From Streptomyces sp. CB01249 (lineage in GTDB: Bacteria; Actinomycetota; Actinomycetes; Streptomycetales; Streptomycetaceae): 64,000 bases of DNA. The position numbers and the translations under genes were made by a program. The DNA lies in assembly GCF_001905735.1 (NCBI RefSeq), contig NZ_LISW01000002.1, positions 511,125 through 575,124 of the forward strand, written 5' to 3'. The notes under the pieces were generated by a model, which worked only from the letters and a program-made list of their open reading frames with translations, searched no databases and had not been told where the DNA came from. Below, piece after piece: positions 30,116-39,405 of the stretch (positions are counted from its first letter, which is position 1; each line of letters starts with the position of its first letter).

Positions 30116-31603
30116 ATGCGTAAGTGGGGGCCGCTCACCGCGGTCTGTCTGGGGACGTTCATGCTGCTGCTGGACGTCACGATCGTCATCGTGGCACTGC
30201 CCGGCATGGCGAAGGCGCTCGACGCCTCGCTCTCCGATCTGCAATGGGTCATCGACGGCTACGCCCTCGCGCTGGCGGCCCTGCTCCTCGGCATAGGCGC
30301 GGCGGCCGACCGGCTCGGCCGCCGCCGGGTCCACGTCATCGGCGTCGTGCTCTTCGCCGCCGCCTCGCTGGCCTGCGGGCTCGCCTCGTCACCGGGCCTG
30401 CTGGTGGCGGCGCGCGCCGTCCAGGGCGTGGGGGCCGCCGCGATGTTCGCGACGACGCTGCCGCTGCTCGCCTCGGTGTACCAGGGCAAGGACCGGTCCG
30501 TGGCGCTCGGGCTCTGGGGCGCGGTGGCCGGGGGCGCCGCCGCGATCGGGCCCGTGGTCGGCGGGCTGCTCGCCGAGGGGCCCGGCTGGCGGTGGATCTT
30601 CTACGTCAACCTCCCCGTGAGCGTCGTCGCGATCTGGCTGACCGGCAGGACCGTGCCCGAGTCGCACGGGGCGCGGGACCGGCGCACCGACTGGGCGGGG
30701 ACCGCCGCCTTCGCGGTGTTCGCCGGGGCGGCCACGTACGCCGTCGTCCGGGCGGGCAGCGTCGGCTGGGCGTCCGGGCAGACGCTCGCCACGTTCGCCG
30801 TCGCCGCGCTCGCCCTGGTCTGCTTCGTCGTCGTGGAGCTGCGCGTCGCGCACCCGCTGCTCGACCTGTCGCTGTTCCGGACCTCCGCGTTCACCGGGGT
30901 GATGGCCGGGTCGCTCGCCTTCAACATGGCGGCCTTCGGCGTGCTGCCGTACACCTCCATCTGGTTGCAGACGGTCCTCGGACTCAGCCCGGTCCAGGGC
31001 GGTCTGGCGGTCCTGCCGCTCGCCGCGACCTCCTTCGTGGTCGCCGCCGCCGGCGGCCGGCTGCTGCACGGGGTGCAGCCGCGCTTCACCATCGGCATCG
31101 GACTCGCCCTCATCGGCGCCGGCACCCTCGCCCAGGCGGTCCTGGGCGCGGGCTCCTCCTGGCCCGCCCTGATCCCGGGCCTGGCGCTCGCGGGCATCGG
31201 TACGGGACTGGTCTCGCCGGCCATCGCGGGCGCGGCGCTCGCCGCGGTCCCGCCGGAGCGGGCCGGGATGGCGGGCGGCGCGGTCAACACCTTCCGCCAG
31301 CTCGGTTACGCCTTCGGGGTCGCCGTGCTCGGGACCGTGCTGACCTCCCGGATGGCGGACAGCCTGGGCGACGGGACGTCTCACGCCCTGGCGGGCGGCG
31401 GCGCGGCGGGGCTGCGGGCCGCCGGGATGCCGGAGCACGCGCTGCGGACGGCGTTCGCCTCGGGGCTGAACACGGCCGCGGTGGTGGCCGGTGCGGTGGG
31501 CGTCGTCGCGGGCGTCGCGGTGCTGCTGCTGGTCAAGGGGGAGCGGCCGGTGGCCCCGAAGGGGGTCGGGGAACCCGTGCCGGAGGCCGTACGGGCCGGG
31601 TGA
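30116..31603 (+). CDS. MFS drug exporter, DHA2/EmrB-QacA type
   Basis: The protein has 495 residues with about 14 predicted helices, the DHA2 plan of proton-driven multidrug exporters. Motif A appears as GAAADRLGRRRV and motif C as AIGPVVGGLLAE. LLLDVTIVIVALPGM near residue 20 is the DHA2 helix-1 signature with its acidic Asp. It starts at ATG 30116, after GAAGGA. It is divergent from the double-HTH Lrp regulator, its probable controller. The substrate is unknown. Confidence 0.9.
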   Translation: MRKWGPLTAVCLGTFMLLLDVTIVIVALPGMAKALDASLSDLQWVIDGYALALAALLLGIGAAADRLGRRRVHVIGVVLFAAASLACGLASSPGLLVAARAVQGVGAAAMFATTLPLLASVYQGKDRSVALGLWGAVAGGAAAIGPVVGGLLAEGPGWRWIFYVNLPVSVVAIWLTGRTVPESHGARDRRTDWAGTAAFAVFAGAATYAVVRAGSVGWASGQTLATFAVAALALVCFVVVELRVAHPLLDLSLFRTSAFTGVMAGSLAFNMAAFGVLPYTSIWLQTVLGLSPVQGGLAVLPLAATSFVVAAAGGRLLHGVQPRFTIGIGLALIGAGTLAQAVLGAGSSWPALIPGLALAGIGTGLVSPAIAGAALAAVPPERAGMAGGAVNTFRQLGYAFGVAVLGTVLTSRMADSLGDGTSHALAGGGAAGLRAAGMPEHALRTAFASGLNTAAVVAGAVGVVAGVAVLLLVKGERPVAPKGVGEPVPEAVRAG

Positions 31604-31696
31604 GGGCGCGGCGGCGCGTGGTGCTCAATCGGCTGGTGGACCCGGTTTTCTGCGATTATGCGAAGAACAGGGGCTGGTGACCAGGAAGGGACCACT

Positions 31697-33544
31697 ATGT
31701 GCGGAATCGTGGGTTACGTCGGCGGGCAGTCGGCGCAGGACGTCGTCGTCGCGGGCCTCAAGCGGCTGGAGTACCGGGGCTACGACTCCGCGGGCATCGC
31801 CGTCCTCGCCGACGGCGGGCTCGCCGCCGCCAAGAAGGCCGGGAAGCTGGTCAACCTGGAGAAGGCGCTCGCCGAACAGCCGCTCCCGGCCGGGACCGCC
31901 GGGATCGGGCACACCCGCTGGGCCACCCACGGCGGGCCCACCGACGTCAACGCCCACCCGCACCTCGACAACGCCGGCCGCGTCGCCGTCGTCCACAACG
32001 GGATCATCGAGAACTTCGCCGCCCTGCGCGCCGAACTCGGCGAGCGCGGCCACGACCTGCTCTCCGAGACCGACACCGAGACCGTCGCCCACCTCCTCGC
32101 CGAGGCGTACAGCCAGAGCGGGGAGCCGGCGGAGGCCATGCGCCAGGTGTGCCGCCGCCTGGAAGGGGCGTTCACCCTGGTCGCGGTCTTCGCGGACGCG
32201 CCCGACGTGGTGGTCGGCGCCCGGCGCAACTCCCCGCTCGTCGTGGGGCTCGGGGACGACGAGTCCTTCCTCGCCTCCGACGTCGCCGCGTTCATCGAGC
32301 ACACCCGGTCCGCGATCGAGCTCGGCCAGGACCAGGTGGTGGAGCTGCGCCGGGACGGCGTCCTCGTCACCGGCTTCGACGGCCGGCCCGCCGAGGTCCG
32401 CGAGTACCACGTGGACTGGGACGCCTCGGCCGCCGAGAAGGGCGGGTACGCGTCCTTCATGCTCAAGGAGATCGCCGAGCAGCCGAAGGCCGTCACCGAC
32501 ACCCTCCTCGGCCGCATCGACCCCGAGGGCACCCTCCACCTGGACGAGGTCCGCATCACGCGCGGCGAGCTGCGCGAGGTCGACAAGGTGGTGATCGTCG
32601 CCTGCGGGACCGCGTACCACGCCGGGATGATCGCCAAGTACGCCATCGAGCACTGGACCCGCATCCCCTGCGAGACCGAGCTCGCCAGCGAGTTCCGCTA
32701 CCGCGACCCGATCCTCGACCCGCACACCCTGGTCGTCGCCATCTCCCAGTCCGGGGAGACCATGGACACCCTGATGGCCCTGCGGCACGCCCGCGAGCAG
32801 GGTGCGAAGGTGCTCGCCATCTGCAACACCAACGGCTCGACCATCCCGCGCGAGTCCGACGCGGTCCTCTACACGCACGCCGGGCCCGAGGTCGCCGTCG
32901 CCTCCACCAAGGCGTTCCTCACCCAGCTCGTCGCCTGCTACCTCGTCGCCCTCTACCTGGGCCAGGTGCGCGGCACCAAGTGGGGCGACGAGATCCGCAC
33001 CGTCATCCGGCAGCTCTCCGAGATCAGCGGCTCGGTCGAACGGGTCCTGGAGACCATGGAGCCGGTCCGCGAGCTGGCCCGGTCCCTGGCCTCCCACGAC
33101 ACCGTGCTCTTCCTCGGCCGGCACGTCGGCTTCCCGGTCGCCCTGGAAGGCGCGCTGAAGCTCAAGGAACTCGCGTACATGCACGCCGAGGGGTTCGCCG
33201 CCGGTGAGCTGAAGCACGGGCCGATCGCGCTCATCGAGGACGGGGTGCCCGTCGTCGTCGTGGTCCCGTCCCCGGCCGGGCGGTCCGTGCTGCACGGCAA
33301 GATCGTGTCCAACATCCAGGAGATCAGGGCCCGGGGCGCCCGGACCGTCGTCATCGCCGAGGAGGGCGACGACGAGGTCGTCCCGTACGCCGACCACCTC
33401 ATCCGCATCCCCGCAACGCCTACGCTGCTTCAGCCGCTGGTCGCCACCGTGCCGTTGCAGGTCTTCGCCTGCGAACTCGCGACGGCCCGCGGCAACGAGG
33501 TGGACCAGCCGCGCAACCTGGCGAAGTCCGTCACCGTGGAGTGA
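31697..33544 (+). CDS. glmS: Glutamine-fructose-6-phosphate aminotransferase
   Basis: GlmS makes glucosamine-6-phosphate from fructose-6-phosphate and glutamine, the entry to cell-wall amino sugars. It has 615 residues. Cys2 of MCGIVGYVG is the amidohydrolase nucleophile; the glutaminase domain spans ~1-230, and two SIS domains follow ([21 protein letters not shown]). The ATG at 31697 has AGGAAGGG at 31683-31690; an in-frame codon upstream at 31658 would mask the N-terminal Cys and is rejected. No glmS ribozyme is seen. Confidence 0.98.
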   Translation: MCGIVGYVGGQSAQDVVVAGLKRLEYRGYDSAGIAVLADGGLAAAKKAGKLVNLEKALAEQPLPAGTAGIGHTRWATHGGPTDVNAHPHLDNAGRVAVVHNGIIENFAALRAELGERGHDLLSETDTETVAHLLAEAYSQSGEPAEAMRQVCRRLEGAFTLVAVFADAPDVVVGARRNSPLVVGLGDDESFLASDVAAFIEHTRSAIELGQDQVVELRRDGVLVTGFDGRPAEVREYHVDWDASAAEKGGYASFMLKEIAEQPKAVTDTLLGRIDPEGTLHLDEVRITRGELREVDKVVIVACGTAYHAGMIAKYAIEHWTRIPCETELASEFRYRDPILDPHTLVVAISQSGETMDTLMALRHAREQGAKVLAICNTNGSTIPRESDAVLYTHAGPEVAVASTKAFLTQLVACYLVALYLGQVRGTKWGDEIRTVIRQLSEISGSVERVLETMEPVRELARSLASHDTVLFLGRHVGFPVALEGALKLKELAYMHAEGFAAGELKHGPIALIEDGVPVVVVVPSPAGRSVLHGKIVSNIQEIRARGARTVVIAEEGDDEVVPYADHLIRIPATPTLLQPLVATVPLQVFACELATARGNEVDQPRNLAKSVTVE

Positions 33545-33566
33545 GCCGAGCAGTGAGGGTGGGAAC

Positions 33567-33935
33567 GTGATCATCGGGGTCGGGATCGATGTGGCGGAGA
33601 TCGAGCGGTTCGACGCGGCGTTGGAGCGTACGCCGCAGCTCGCTGCGCGGCTGTTCGTGGAGGCGGAGCTGCTGCTGCCGAGCGGTGAGCGGCGCGGGAT
33701 CGCCTCGCTGGCCGCCCGGTTCGCCGCGAAGGAGGCCCTGGCGAAGGCGCTCGGCGCGCCTGGCGGGCTGCTGTGGACGGACGCGGAGGTGTACGTGGAG
33801 GAGAGCGGGCAGCCGCGGCTTCGGGTGCGCGGGACGGTGGCGGCTTGCGCCGCCGCGTTGGGGGTGCGGCAGTGGCATGTGTCGCTCAGCCATGACGCGG
33901 GGGTGGCGTCGGCCGTGGTGATCGCTGAGGGGTGA
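33567..33935 (+). CDS. acpS: Holo-[acyl-carrier-protein] synthase
   Basis: AcpS transfers phosphopantetheine from CoA to acyl carrier proteins. It has 122 residues, the family length. The Mg-binding motif is [12 protein letters not shown] at residues 4-15, and the second signature is [15 protein letters not shown] near residue 55. It follows glmS by 22 nt, so it is likely in the same operon. A dispersed repeat follows its stop. Confidence 0.95.
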   Translation: MIIGVGIDVAEIERFDAALERTPQLAARLFVEAELLLPSGERRGIASLAARFAAKEALAKALGAPGGLLWTDAEVYVEESGQPRLRVRGTVAACAAALGVRQWHVSLSHDAGVASAVVIAEG

Positions 33936-33965
33936 CGGGGGCTCCGCCCCTGTGGCCTCGGGGGG

Positions 33966-34010
33966 TCCGGCGGGCCGGTTCCGTCCTCAATCGCCGGACG
34001 GGCTTGATTT
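33966..34010 (+). repeat. Dispersed 3'-end repeat, copy 2
   Basis: The core CCTCAATCGCCGGACGGGCT followed by TGATTT ends at 34010, about 50 nt after the acpS stop. TCCGGCG at 33966-33972 can pair with CGCCGGA within it. The core is identical to copy 1 after rpoA and in the same orientation relative to the upstream gene. Confidence 0.75.
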
Positions 34011-34054
34011 CGCTGAGGTCTGCGTGCGCCACTGAACGTGCGTACGTTGAAGGC

Positions 34055-35521
34055 ATGCGTACTGCCTACAGCGTTGACACCGTACGGGCCGCCGAAGCCG
34101 CCCTCATGGCGCGGGTTCCCGAAGGGGCGTTGATGCAGCGGGCCGCTGCCGGGCTCGCCGCTGCCTGTGCCGATCTGCTGCGTCGGGCCGGGCGGGTCTA
34201 CGGTTCGCGCGTCGTCCTCCTCGTCGGCACCGGTGCCAACGGCGGCGACGCGCTGTACGCCGGGGCGCGGCTCGCGCGGCGCGGCGCCGGCGTGGTCGCC
34301 GTGCGGGTCACCCCGGGCCGGGCCCACGAGGGCGGCAGCGCGGCCCTGGTCGCGGCGGGGGGACACGTGGTCGACGGTGCCGAGAGCACCGCGCACGAGG
34401 ACTGGGCCGGGCGGATCGACCTCGTCGTGGACGCCATCACCGGCATCGGCGGACGCGGCGGACTGCGCCCCGGGGCCGCCGAGCTGGTCCGGAAGTACAC
34501 CGCGCACGGCGCGCCCGTCGTCGCCGTCGACCTGCCCAGCGGGGTCGAGGCGGACACCGGCGAGGTGACCGGCGACGCGGTGCGCGCCGACGCCACCGTC
34601 ACCTTCGGCGCGTACAAGCCCGCGCTGCTCGTGGACCCGGCCGCCGAACGGGCCGGGGCGCTGCGCCTCGTGGACATCGGCCTCGGGCCCGAACTCCCCG
34701 CCGTGCCCGACCTGGAAGCGCTGCAGTACGCGGACGTGGCCGCGCTGCTGCCCGTGCCCGCCGCCGAGAGCGACAAGTACCGGCGCGGGGTCGTCGGTAT
34801 CGCCGCCGGATCGGCGCGCTACCCGGGCGCCGCCGTCCTCGCCGTCTCCGGGGCGCTGCGCGCCGGGGCGGGCGCCGTGCGCTACGCGGGCCCCGGCGGC
34901 GAGGCGGTCATCGCCCGGCATCCGGAGACCCTGGTCCACGCGGGCCGCCCCTCGGAGGCCGGGCGGGTGCAGGCGTGGGTCGTCGGCCCCGGGCTCGGCG
35001 ACGGCACCGAGGCCGGGGCGGCCGTCTCCGACGTGCTGGCCACCGAGGTGCCGGTGCTGGTCGACGCGGACGGGCTGCGGCTGCTCGACCCGGACGTGGT
35101 GCGGGCCCGTACCGCGCCCACCGTCCTCACCCCGCACGCCGGGGAGGCCGCCGCGCTGCTCGGCGTGGCGCGCGAGGAGGTCGAGGCGGGGCGGCTCGCC
35201 GCCGTACGGGAACTCGCCGGGCGGTTCGGGGCGACCGTGCTGCTGAAGGGTTCTACGACCCTGATCGCCACGGACGCCCCGCACACCCCGGTCCGGGTCA
35301 ACCCGACCGGCACCCCGTGGCTCGCCACCGCGGGCAGCGGCGACGTGCTCTCCGGCCTCACCGGCTCCCTGCTCGCCGCCGGGCTCGCCCCGCTCGACGC
35401 CGCATCCGCCGGGGCCTATCTGCACGGGCTCGCCGCCCGCCGCGCCGCCGACGGCTCCCCGCTCGCCGCGATGGACGTCGCCGACGCGATCCCCGGGGCG
35501 TGGCGGGACGTCCGGGCCTGA
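34055..35521 (+). CDS. nnr: Bifunctional NAD(P)H-hydrate epimerase / dehydratase
   Basis: This enzyme repairs damaged, hydrated NADH and NADPH. The N-terminal YjeF domain (about 1-215) has GTGANGGDALYAGARL and IDLVVDAITGIGGRG, and the C-terminal kinase-like dehydratase (about 230-488) has NPTGTPWLATAGSGDVLSG. It has 488 residues, the fused form. ATG 34055 lies 6 nt after TACGTT, so a leaderless mRNA is possible; an in-frame upstream codon at 33932 would translate the repeat and is rejected. Confidence 0.95.
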   Translation: MRTAYSVDTVRAAEAALMARVPEGALMQRAAAGLAAACADLLRRAGRVYGSRVVLLVGTGANGGDALYAGARLARRGAGVVAVRVTPGRAHEGGSAALVAAGGHVVDGAESTAHEDWAGRIDLVVDAITGIGGRGGLRPGAAELVRKYTAHGAPVVAVDLPSGVEADTGEVTGDAVRADATVTFGAYKPALLVDPAAERAGALRLVDIGLGPELPAVPDLEALQYADVAALLPVPAAESDKYRRGVVGIAAGSARYPGAAVLAVSGALRAGAGAVRYAGPGGEAVIARHPETLVHAGRPSEAGRVQAWVVGPGLGDGTEAGAAVSDVLATEVPVLVDADGLRLLDPDVVRARTAPTVLTPHAGEAAALLGVAREEVEAGRLAAVRELAGRFGATVLLKGSTTLIATDAPHTPVRVNPTGTPWLATAGSGDVLSGLTGSLLAAGLAPLDAASAGAYLHGLAARRAADGSPLAAMDVADAIPGAWRDVRA

Positions 35522-35571
35522 GCGAAGCTGAGGAGGACGACCGCCGAGGACCCGAGGAGAGGTGACCGGCC

Positions 35572-35958
35572 GTGAGCAGCAGCGGTGACGTGCGCGTACG
35601 CCGGGTGTACGACGGGGTGGAGGAGGGCGACGGCACCCGCGTCCTGGTGGACCGGCTGTGGCCGCGCGGGGTGTCCAAGGAGAAGGCCGCGATCGACCGC
35701 TGGCTCAAGGACCTCACCCCGTCGGACGAGCTGCGCTCCTGGTACCACGAGGACCGCTCCGCCACCCGCTACGACGCCTTCGTGGAGCGCTACCGCGCGG
35801 AGCTCGCCGGTCCGGCCGAGTCGGCGGCCGTGGACGAGCTGGCCGGGCTGGTCCGCGCGGGCGGCCCGGTGACGCTCGTGACGGCCGTCAAGGACGTCGA
35901 GCACAGCCACGTACCGGTCCTCGCCGACCATCTGGAACACGAGCTGCGCCACCGCTGA
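35572..35958 (+). CDS. DUF488 family protein
   Basis: The protein has 128 residues and belongs to the small DUF488/MarR-associated family: VRRVYDGVEEGDGTRVLVDRL, then LWPRGVSKEKAAIDRWLKDLTPS and ELRSWYHEDRSATRYDAF. The biochemical role is unknown. It lies 50 nt after nnr and 52 nt before alr, probably in one transcript. GTG starts the frame, with GAGGAGAGG at 35552-35560. Confidence 0.85.
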   Translation: MSSSGDVRVRRVYDGVEEGDGTRVLVDRLWPRGVSKEKAAIDRWLKDLTPSDELRSWYHEDRSATRYDAFVERYRAELAGPAESAAVDELAGLVRAGGPVTLVTAVKDVEHSHVPVLADHLEHELRHR

Positions 35959-36010
35959 CGCGCCCCGCCGGACCGGCCCGCGCGGGCGGCTCTGAGAGAC
36001 TGGGCGCGAT

Positions 36011-37159
36011 ATGAACGAGACAGCGTCCTTGCGAGCCCGTGCCGAGATCGACCTCGCCGCACTCCGCGCCAACGTGCGCGTCCTGCGTGCCCGGGCGGCC
36101 GGGGCGCAACTCATGGCCGTGGTCAAGGCCGACGCCTACGGGCACGGCGCGGTCCCCTGCGCGCGCGCCGCGCGGGAGGCGGGCGCCGCCTGGCTGGGCA
36201 CCGCGACCCCGCAGGAGGCCCTGGCCCTGCGCGTGGCCGGGATCGACGGCCCGATGCTGTGCTGGCTCTGGACCCCGGGCGGCCCCTGGCGCGAGGCGAT
36301 CGAGGCCGACATCGACGTGTCGGTCAGCGGCATGTGGGCGCTGCGCGAGGTCACCGAGGCCGCCGCGGCGGCCGGGCGGACCGCCCGCATCCACCTCAAG
36401 GCCGACACCGGACTCGGCCGGGCCGGGTGCCAGCCCGCCGACTGGCCCGAACTGGTCGCCGCCGCCCGCACCGCCGAGCGCGCGGGCACCGTCCGCGTCA
36501 CCGGCCTCTGGTCCCACTTCGCCTGCGCCGACGAGCCGGGCCACCCCTCGATCACCGCCCAGCTGGACACCTTCCGCGACATGGTGGCGTACGCGGAGAA
36601 GGCGGGCGTCGAGCCCGAGGTGCGGCACATCGCCAACTCCCCGGCGACCCTGACCGTCCCCGATTCCCACTTCGACCTGGTGCGGACCGGGATCGCCATG
36701 TACGGCATCTCGCCCAGCCCGGAGCTGGGCACCTCCGCCGACTTCGGGCTGCGCCCCGTGATGACGCTCGCCGCGTCGGTCGCCCTGGTCAAGCAGGTCC
36801 CGGCCGGACACGGCATCAGCTACGGCCACCACTACACGACCCCCCGCGAGACCACCCTCGCCCTGGTGCCCCTCGGTTACGCCGACGGCATCCCGCGCCA
36901 CGCGTCCGGCCGGGGCCCGGTCCTGGTCGGCGGGGTGCGGCGGACGATCGCGGGCCGGGTCGCCATGGACCAGTTCGTCGTGGACCTGGACGGCGACGAG
37001 GTGGCGGCGGGCGGCGAGGCGGTGCTGTTCGGGCCCGGCGACCGGGGCGAGCCGAGCGCCGAGGACTGGGCGGAGGCCGCAGGCACCATCGCGTACGAGA
37101 TCGTCACCCGGATCGGGGCCCGGGTACCGCGCGTCCACCTGGGCGCCACGACCGACTGA
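36011..37159 (+). CDS. alr: Alanine racemase
   Basis: This PLP enzyme makes D-alanine for peptidoglycan. It has 382 residues. The PLP lysine is in AVVKADAYGHGAVP near residue 38, the catalytic Tyr on the other face is in HGISYGHHYTTP, and RTGIAMYG and AGRVAMDQFVVDL are conserved. Its position between nnr/DUF488 and the alpha/beta hydrolase-tsaE pair is the standard actinobacterial order. Confidence 0.97.
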   Translation: MNETASLRARAEIDLAALRANVRVLRARAAGAQLMAVVKADAYGHGAVPCARAAREAGAAWLGTATPQEALALRVAGIDGPMLCWLWTPGGPWREAIEADIDVSVSGMWALREVTEAAAAAGRTARIHLKADTGLGRAGCQPADWPELVAAARTAERAGTVRVTGLWSHFACADEPGHPSITAQLDTFRDMVAYAEKAGVEPEVRHIANSPATLTVPDSHFDLVRTGIAMYGISPSPELGTSADFGLRPVMTLAASVALVKQVPAGHGISYGHHYTTPRETTLALVPLGYADGIPRHASGRGPVLVGGVRRTIAGRVAMDQFVVDLDGDEVAAGGEAVLFGPGDRGEPSAEDWAEAAGTIAYEIVTRIGARVPRVHLGATTD

Positions 37160-37198
37160 CACGACCCACTGACACGACCCACGAGGAGCGGGGCACGG

Positions 37199-38437
37199 GT
37201 GAGCGACTTCAGCACGGGTGACGTGGTGGCGACGGCGGCCGCCTCGGGGGCCGGCTGGCGCCGGGCGGGCATCGCCGGCGCCGCCATAGGCGTGCTCGCC
37301 GCCGGGGCCGCGGCCGGGGTCGCCGTGGAGCGGCTGACCGTCGGCCGGGGCATGCGGCAACGTGCGCGCCTCGCCCTGGACGCCACCGGCCCGTACGGCG
37401 CGCTGCGCGGGACGCCCGGCCGGGCCACCGCCGACGACGGCACCCAGCTCTACTACGAGGTGGACGAGGTCGATCCGCCCGAGGACACCGCCCCCTCGGG
37501 CTCCCGCCGACGCCGCCTCTTCGGCCGCAAGGCGCCCGCCCCCGTCACCGTCGTCTTCAGCCACGGCTACTGCCTCGGCCAGGACTCCTGGCACTTCCAG
37601 CGCGCCGCCCTGCGCGGTCTCGTGCGCACCGTCCACTGGGACCAGCGCAGCCACGGCCGCTCCGAGCGCGGCCGCGCCCAGGCCCGCGCCGGGGGCGGGG
37701 TGCCCGTCGGCATCGACCAGCTCGGCCGCGACCTCAAGGCCGTCATCGACGCCGCCGCCCCCGAGGGCCCGCTCGTCCTCGTCGGCCACTCGATGGGCGG
37801 CATGACGATCATGGCGCTCGCCGACCAGTACCCGGACCTGCTCCGCGACCGGGTCGTCGCCGTCGCCTTCGTCGGTACGTCGAGCGGCCGGCTGAACGAG
37901 GTCAGCTTCGGGCTGCCCGTGATGGGCGTCAACGCCGTGCGGCGCGTCCTCCCCGGAGTGCTGCGGGCGCTCGGCTCGCAGGCGGAGCTGGTGGAGCGCG
38001 GGCGCCGGGCGACCGCTGACCTGTTCGCCGGGCTGATCAAGCGGTACTCCTTCGGCTCCCGGGACGTGGACCCGGCCGTCGCGCGGTTCGCGGAACGGCT
38101 CATCGAGTCCACCCCGATCGACGTGGTCGCCGAGTTCTACCCGGCCTTCGCGGAGCACGACAAGAGCGCGGCCCTGCCCCTCTTCCGCGACCTCCCGGTC
38201 CTCATCCTGGCCGGGGACAAGGACCTCGTGACGCCCAGCTCGCACAGCGAGGCCATCGCGGACCTGCTGCCCGACGCGGAACTCGTCATCGTGCCGGACG
38301 CCGGGCACCTGGTGATGCTGGAGCACCCCGAGACGGTGACCGACCGGCTCGCGGACCTGCTGGTGCGGGCCGGAGCCGTACCGGAGTCCTCTAACGTTGG
38401 CGGGCATGGAACCGCAGAACAGCCCGGCGGCCGCTGA
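37199..38437 (+). CDS. Alpha/beta hydrolase, membrane-anchored N-terminus
   Basis: The protein has 412 residues. A hydrophobic segment near residues 25-45 (IAGAAIGVLAAGAAAGVAVE) may anchor it. The hydrolase fold follows, with FSHGYCLGQDSW as oxyanion loop, the nucleophile motif VGHSMGGMT, and the catalytic His in PDAGHLVMLEHP. The substrate is unknown. GTG 37199 has AGGAG at 37182-37186. Its 3' end overlaps the tsaE start by about 30 bp, so the two are co-expressed or tsaE has its own promoter inside it. Confidence 0.88.
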   Translation: MSDFSTGDVVATAAASGAGWRRAGIAGAAIGVLAAGAAAGVAVERLTVGRGMRQRARLALDATGPYGALRGTPGRATADDGTQLYYEVDEVDPPEDTAPSGSRRRRLFGRKAPAPVTVVFSHGYCLGQDSWHFQRAALRGLVRTVHWDQRSHGRSERGRAQARAGGGVPVGIDQLGRDLKAVIDAAAPEGPLVLVGHSMGGMTIMALADQYPDLLRDRVVAVAFVGTSSGRLNEVSFGLPVMGVNAVRRVLPGVLRALGSQAELVERGRRATADLFAGLIKRYSFGSRDVDPAVARFAERLIESTPIDVVAEFYPAFAEHDKSAALPLFRDLPVLILAGDKDLVTPSSHSEAIADLLPDAELVIVPDAGHLVMLEHPETVTDRLADLLVRAGAVPESSNVGGHGTAEQPGGR

Positions 38438-38957
38438 GGCCACCGCGTACGAGAACGTCCCCGGCGCCGTCACCGTGCGCCTCGCCCTCGAATCCCCCGA
38501 ACAGATGCAGGCCCTGGGCCGCCGCCTCGCCGCCGCGCTGCGCCCGGGCGACCTCGTGATGCTCACCGGCGAGCTGGGCGCGGGCAAGACGACCCTGACC
38601 CGGGGACTCGGCGAGGGCCTGGGCGTCCGGGGTGCGGTGACGTCCCCCACGTTCGTGATCGCCCGCGTCCACCCCTCGCTCTCCGGGGGGCCCGCGCTGG
38701 TCCACGTCGACGCGTACCGCCTGGGCGGCGGGCTGGACGAGATGGAGGACCTGGACCTCGACGTGTCGCTGCCGGAGTCCGTGGTGGTCGTGGAGTGGGG
38801 CGACGGCAAGGTCGAGGAGCTCTCGGACGACCGGCTCCAGGTGTTCATCGACCGCGCGGTGGGGGACACCGACGACGAACGCCGCACGGTGACCCTGGTG
38901 GGCGTCGGGCCGCGCTGGGCGGGCCTGCGCAACGAGTCCTGGACGCCGTGGGGCTGA
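38406..38957 (+). CDS. tsaE: tRNA threonylcarbamoyladenosine synthesis ATPase TsaE
   Basis: TsaE is the ATPase partner of TsaB-TsaD in making t6A37 of ANN-decoding tRNAs. It has 183 residues. The Walker A motif is GELGAGKTTLTRG, and TSPTFVIARVH and HVDAYRLGG are family motifs. ATG 38406 is preferred: TAACGT lies 8 nt upstream, which allows a leaderless mRNA, and TTG 38397 is in frame just before. tsaB, rimI and tsaD lie 1.2 kb downstream. Confidence 0.93.
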   Translation: MEPQNSPAAAEATAYENVPGAVTVRLALESPEQMQALGRRLAAALRPGDLVMLTGELGAGKTTLTRGLGEGLGVRGAVTSPTFVIARVHPSLSGGPALVHVDAYRLGGGLDEMEDLDLDVSLPESVVVVEWGDGKVEELSDDRLQVFIDRAVGDTDDERRTVTLVGVGPRWAGLRNESWTPWG

Positions 38958-39037
38958 CCGCCCCGCAGTTTCCGACGTGGTGTCGGCAAAATGTTGCGCG
39001 GGACGGGGCGGGCATGGTGACATGGAGGACGAGAGCG

Positions 39038-39055
39038 GGTTAGGTCTACCTAACC
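39038..39055. promoter_or_regulatory. Perfect palindrome before a small ORF
   Basis: GGTTAGGT (39038-39045) and ACCTAACC (39048-39055) are 8-bp inverted arms around CT, 36 bp before the small ORF at 39092. The half-sites TTAGGT and ACCTAA are those of DmdR/IdeR iron boxes, but the spacing is 5 bp shorter than the 19-bp box. The bound regulator is unknown. Confidence 0.45.
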
Positions 39056-39091
39056 ACGCCTTCCCCCGGAGCCGGAGCCCCAGGAGGCGCC

Positions 39092-39334
39092 ATGCCGACA
39101 TCCGACCGTGACCCGGGACCGCCGAGCACGGCGGTTCCCATGAGCACACTGCTGGCCGCGACGGCAGCGGCAAACGCGGTATCAACGCCGCCATCGCCAC
39201 GCAACCAGCCCCGCCCGGTGAATCCTGCGCGCCCAGTCAACGCCGCTCACGCGGCAAACCCTGCCCACGCGGCGAAATCCCCCCGCACGGCAAAAGCCGG
39301 ACGGGCGGCAAAATCAAGCCCGTCCGGCGATTGA
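39092..39334 (+). CDS. Small ORF ending in a dispersed repeat
   Basis: It would encode 80 residues. A perfect AGGAGG (39082-39087) supports the ATG. The first half reads as an Ala/Ser/Pro-rich stretch with a mildly hydrophobic MSTLLAATAAANAVS; the second half is low-complexity with repeated PVN, HAAN and AAK words. The last residues, KSSPSGD, and the stop codon come from the dispersed repeat. No family is recognised. It may be a real small gene or a decaying one extended by the repeat. Confidence 0.35.
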   Translation: MPTSDRDPGPPSTAVPMSTLLAATAAANAVSTPPSPRNQPRPVNPARPVNAAHAANPAHAAKSPRTAKAGRAAKSSPSGD

Positions 39335-39397
39335 GGACATCGGTGAGCGCGGGCACCGACGGCCCGCGGAAAACCAGCCCGTCCGGCGTTTGAGGGC
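39311..39397 (-). repeat. Dispersed 3'-end repeats, copies 3 and 4
   Basis: Read on the minus strand, two copies follow the stop of the L,D-transpeptidase-like gene at 39406. The near one (39397-39371) is CTCAAACGCC-type; the far one (39338-39311) is the exact CCTCAATCGCCGGACGGGCT form with TGATTT. Both have the same orientation relative to that gene as copies 1 and 2 have to rpoA and acpS. Confidence 0.7.
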
Positions 39398-39405
39398 GCC
39401 CCCGG

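Noticed and set aside
31604..31696. glmS ribozyme or riboswitch before glmS
   Set aside because: The 93-nt gap is too short and no ribozyme core is visible.
38406..38406. Frameshift between the alpha/beta hydrolase and tsaE
   Set aside because: The overlap is a normal out-of-frame junction; both proteins have complete family ends.
31625..38989. Very long open frames on the minus strand opposite glmS-nnr and alr-tsaE
   Set aside because: They mirror genes with clear families on the plus strand; high GC third positions open antisense frames. Their products are low-complexity and lack motifs.
39038..39055. DmdR/IdeR iron box
   Set aside because: The half-sites match, but the spacing is 14 bp between outer ends instead of 19, so it is listed as an unassigned palindrome.
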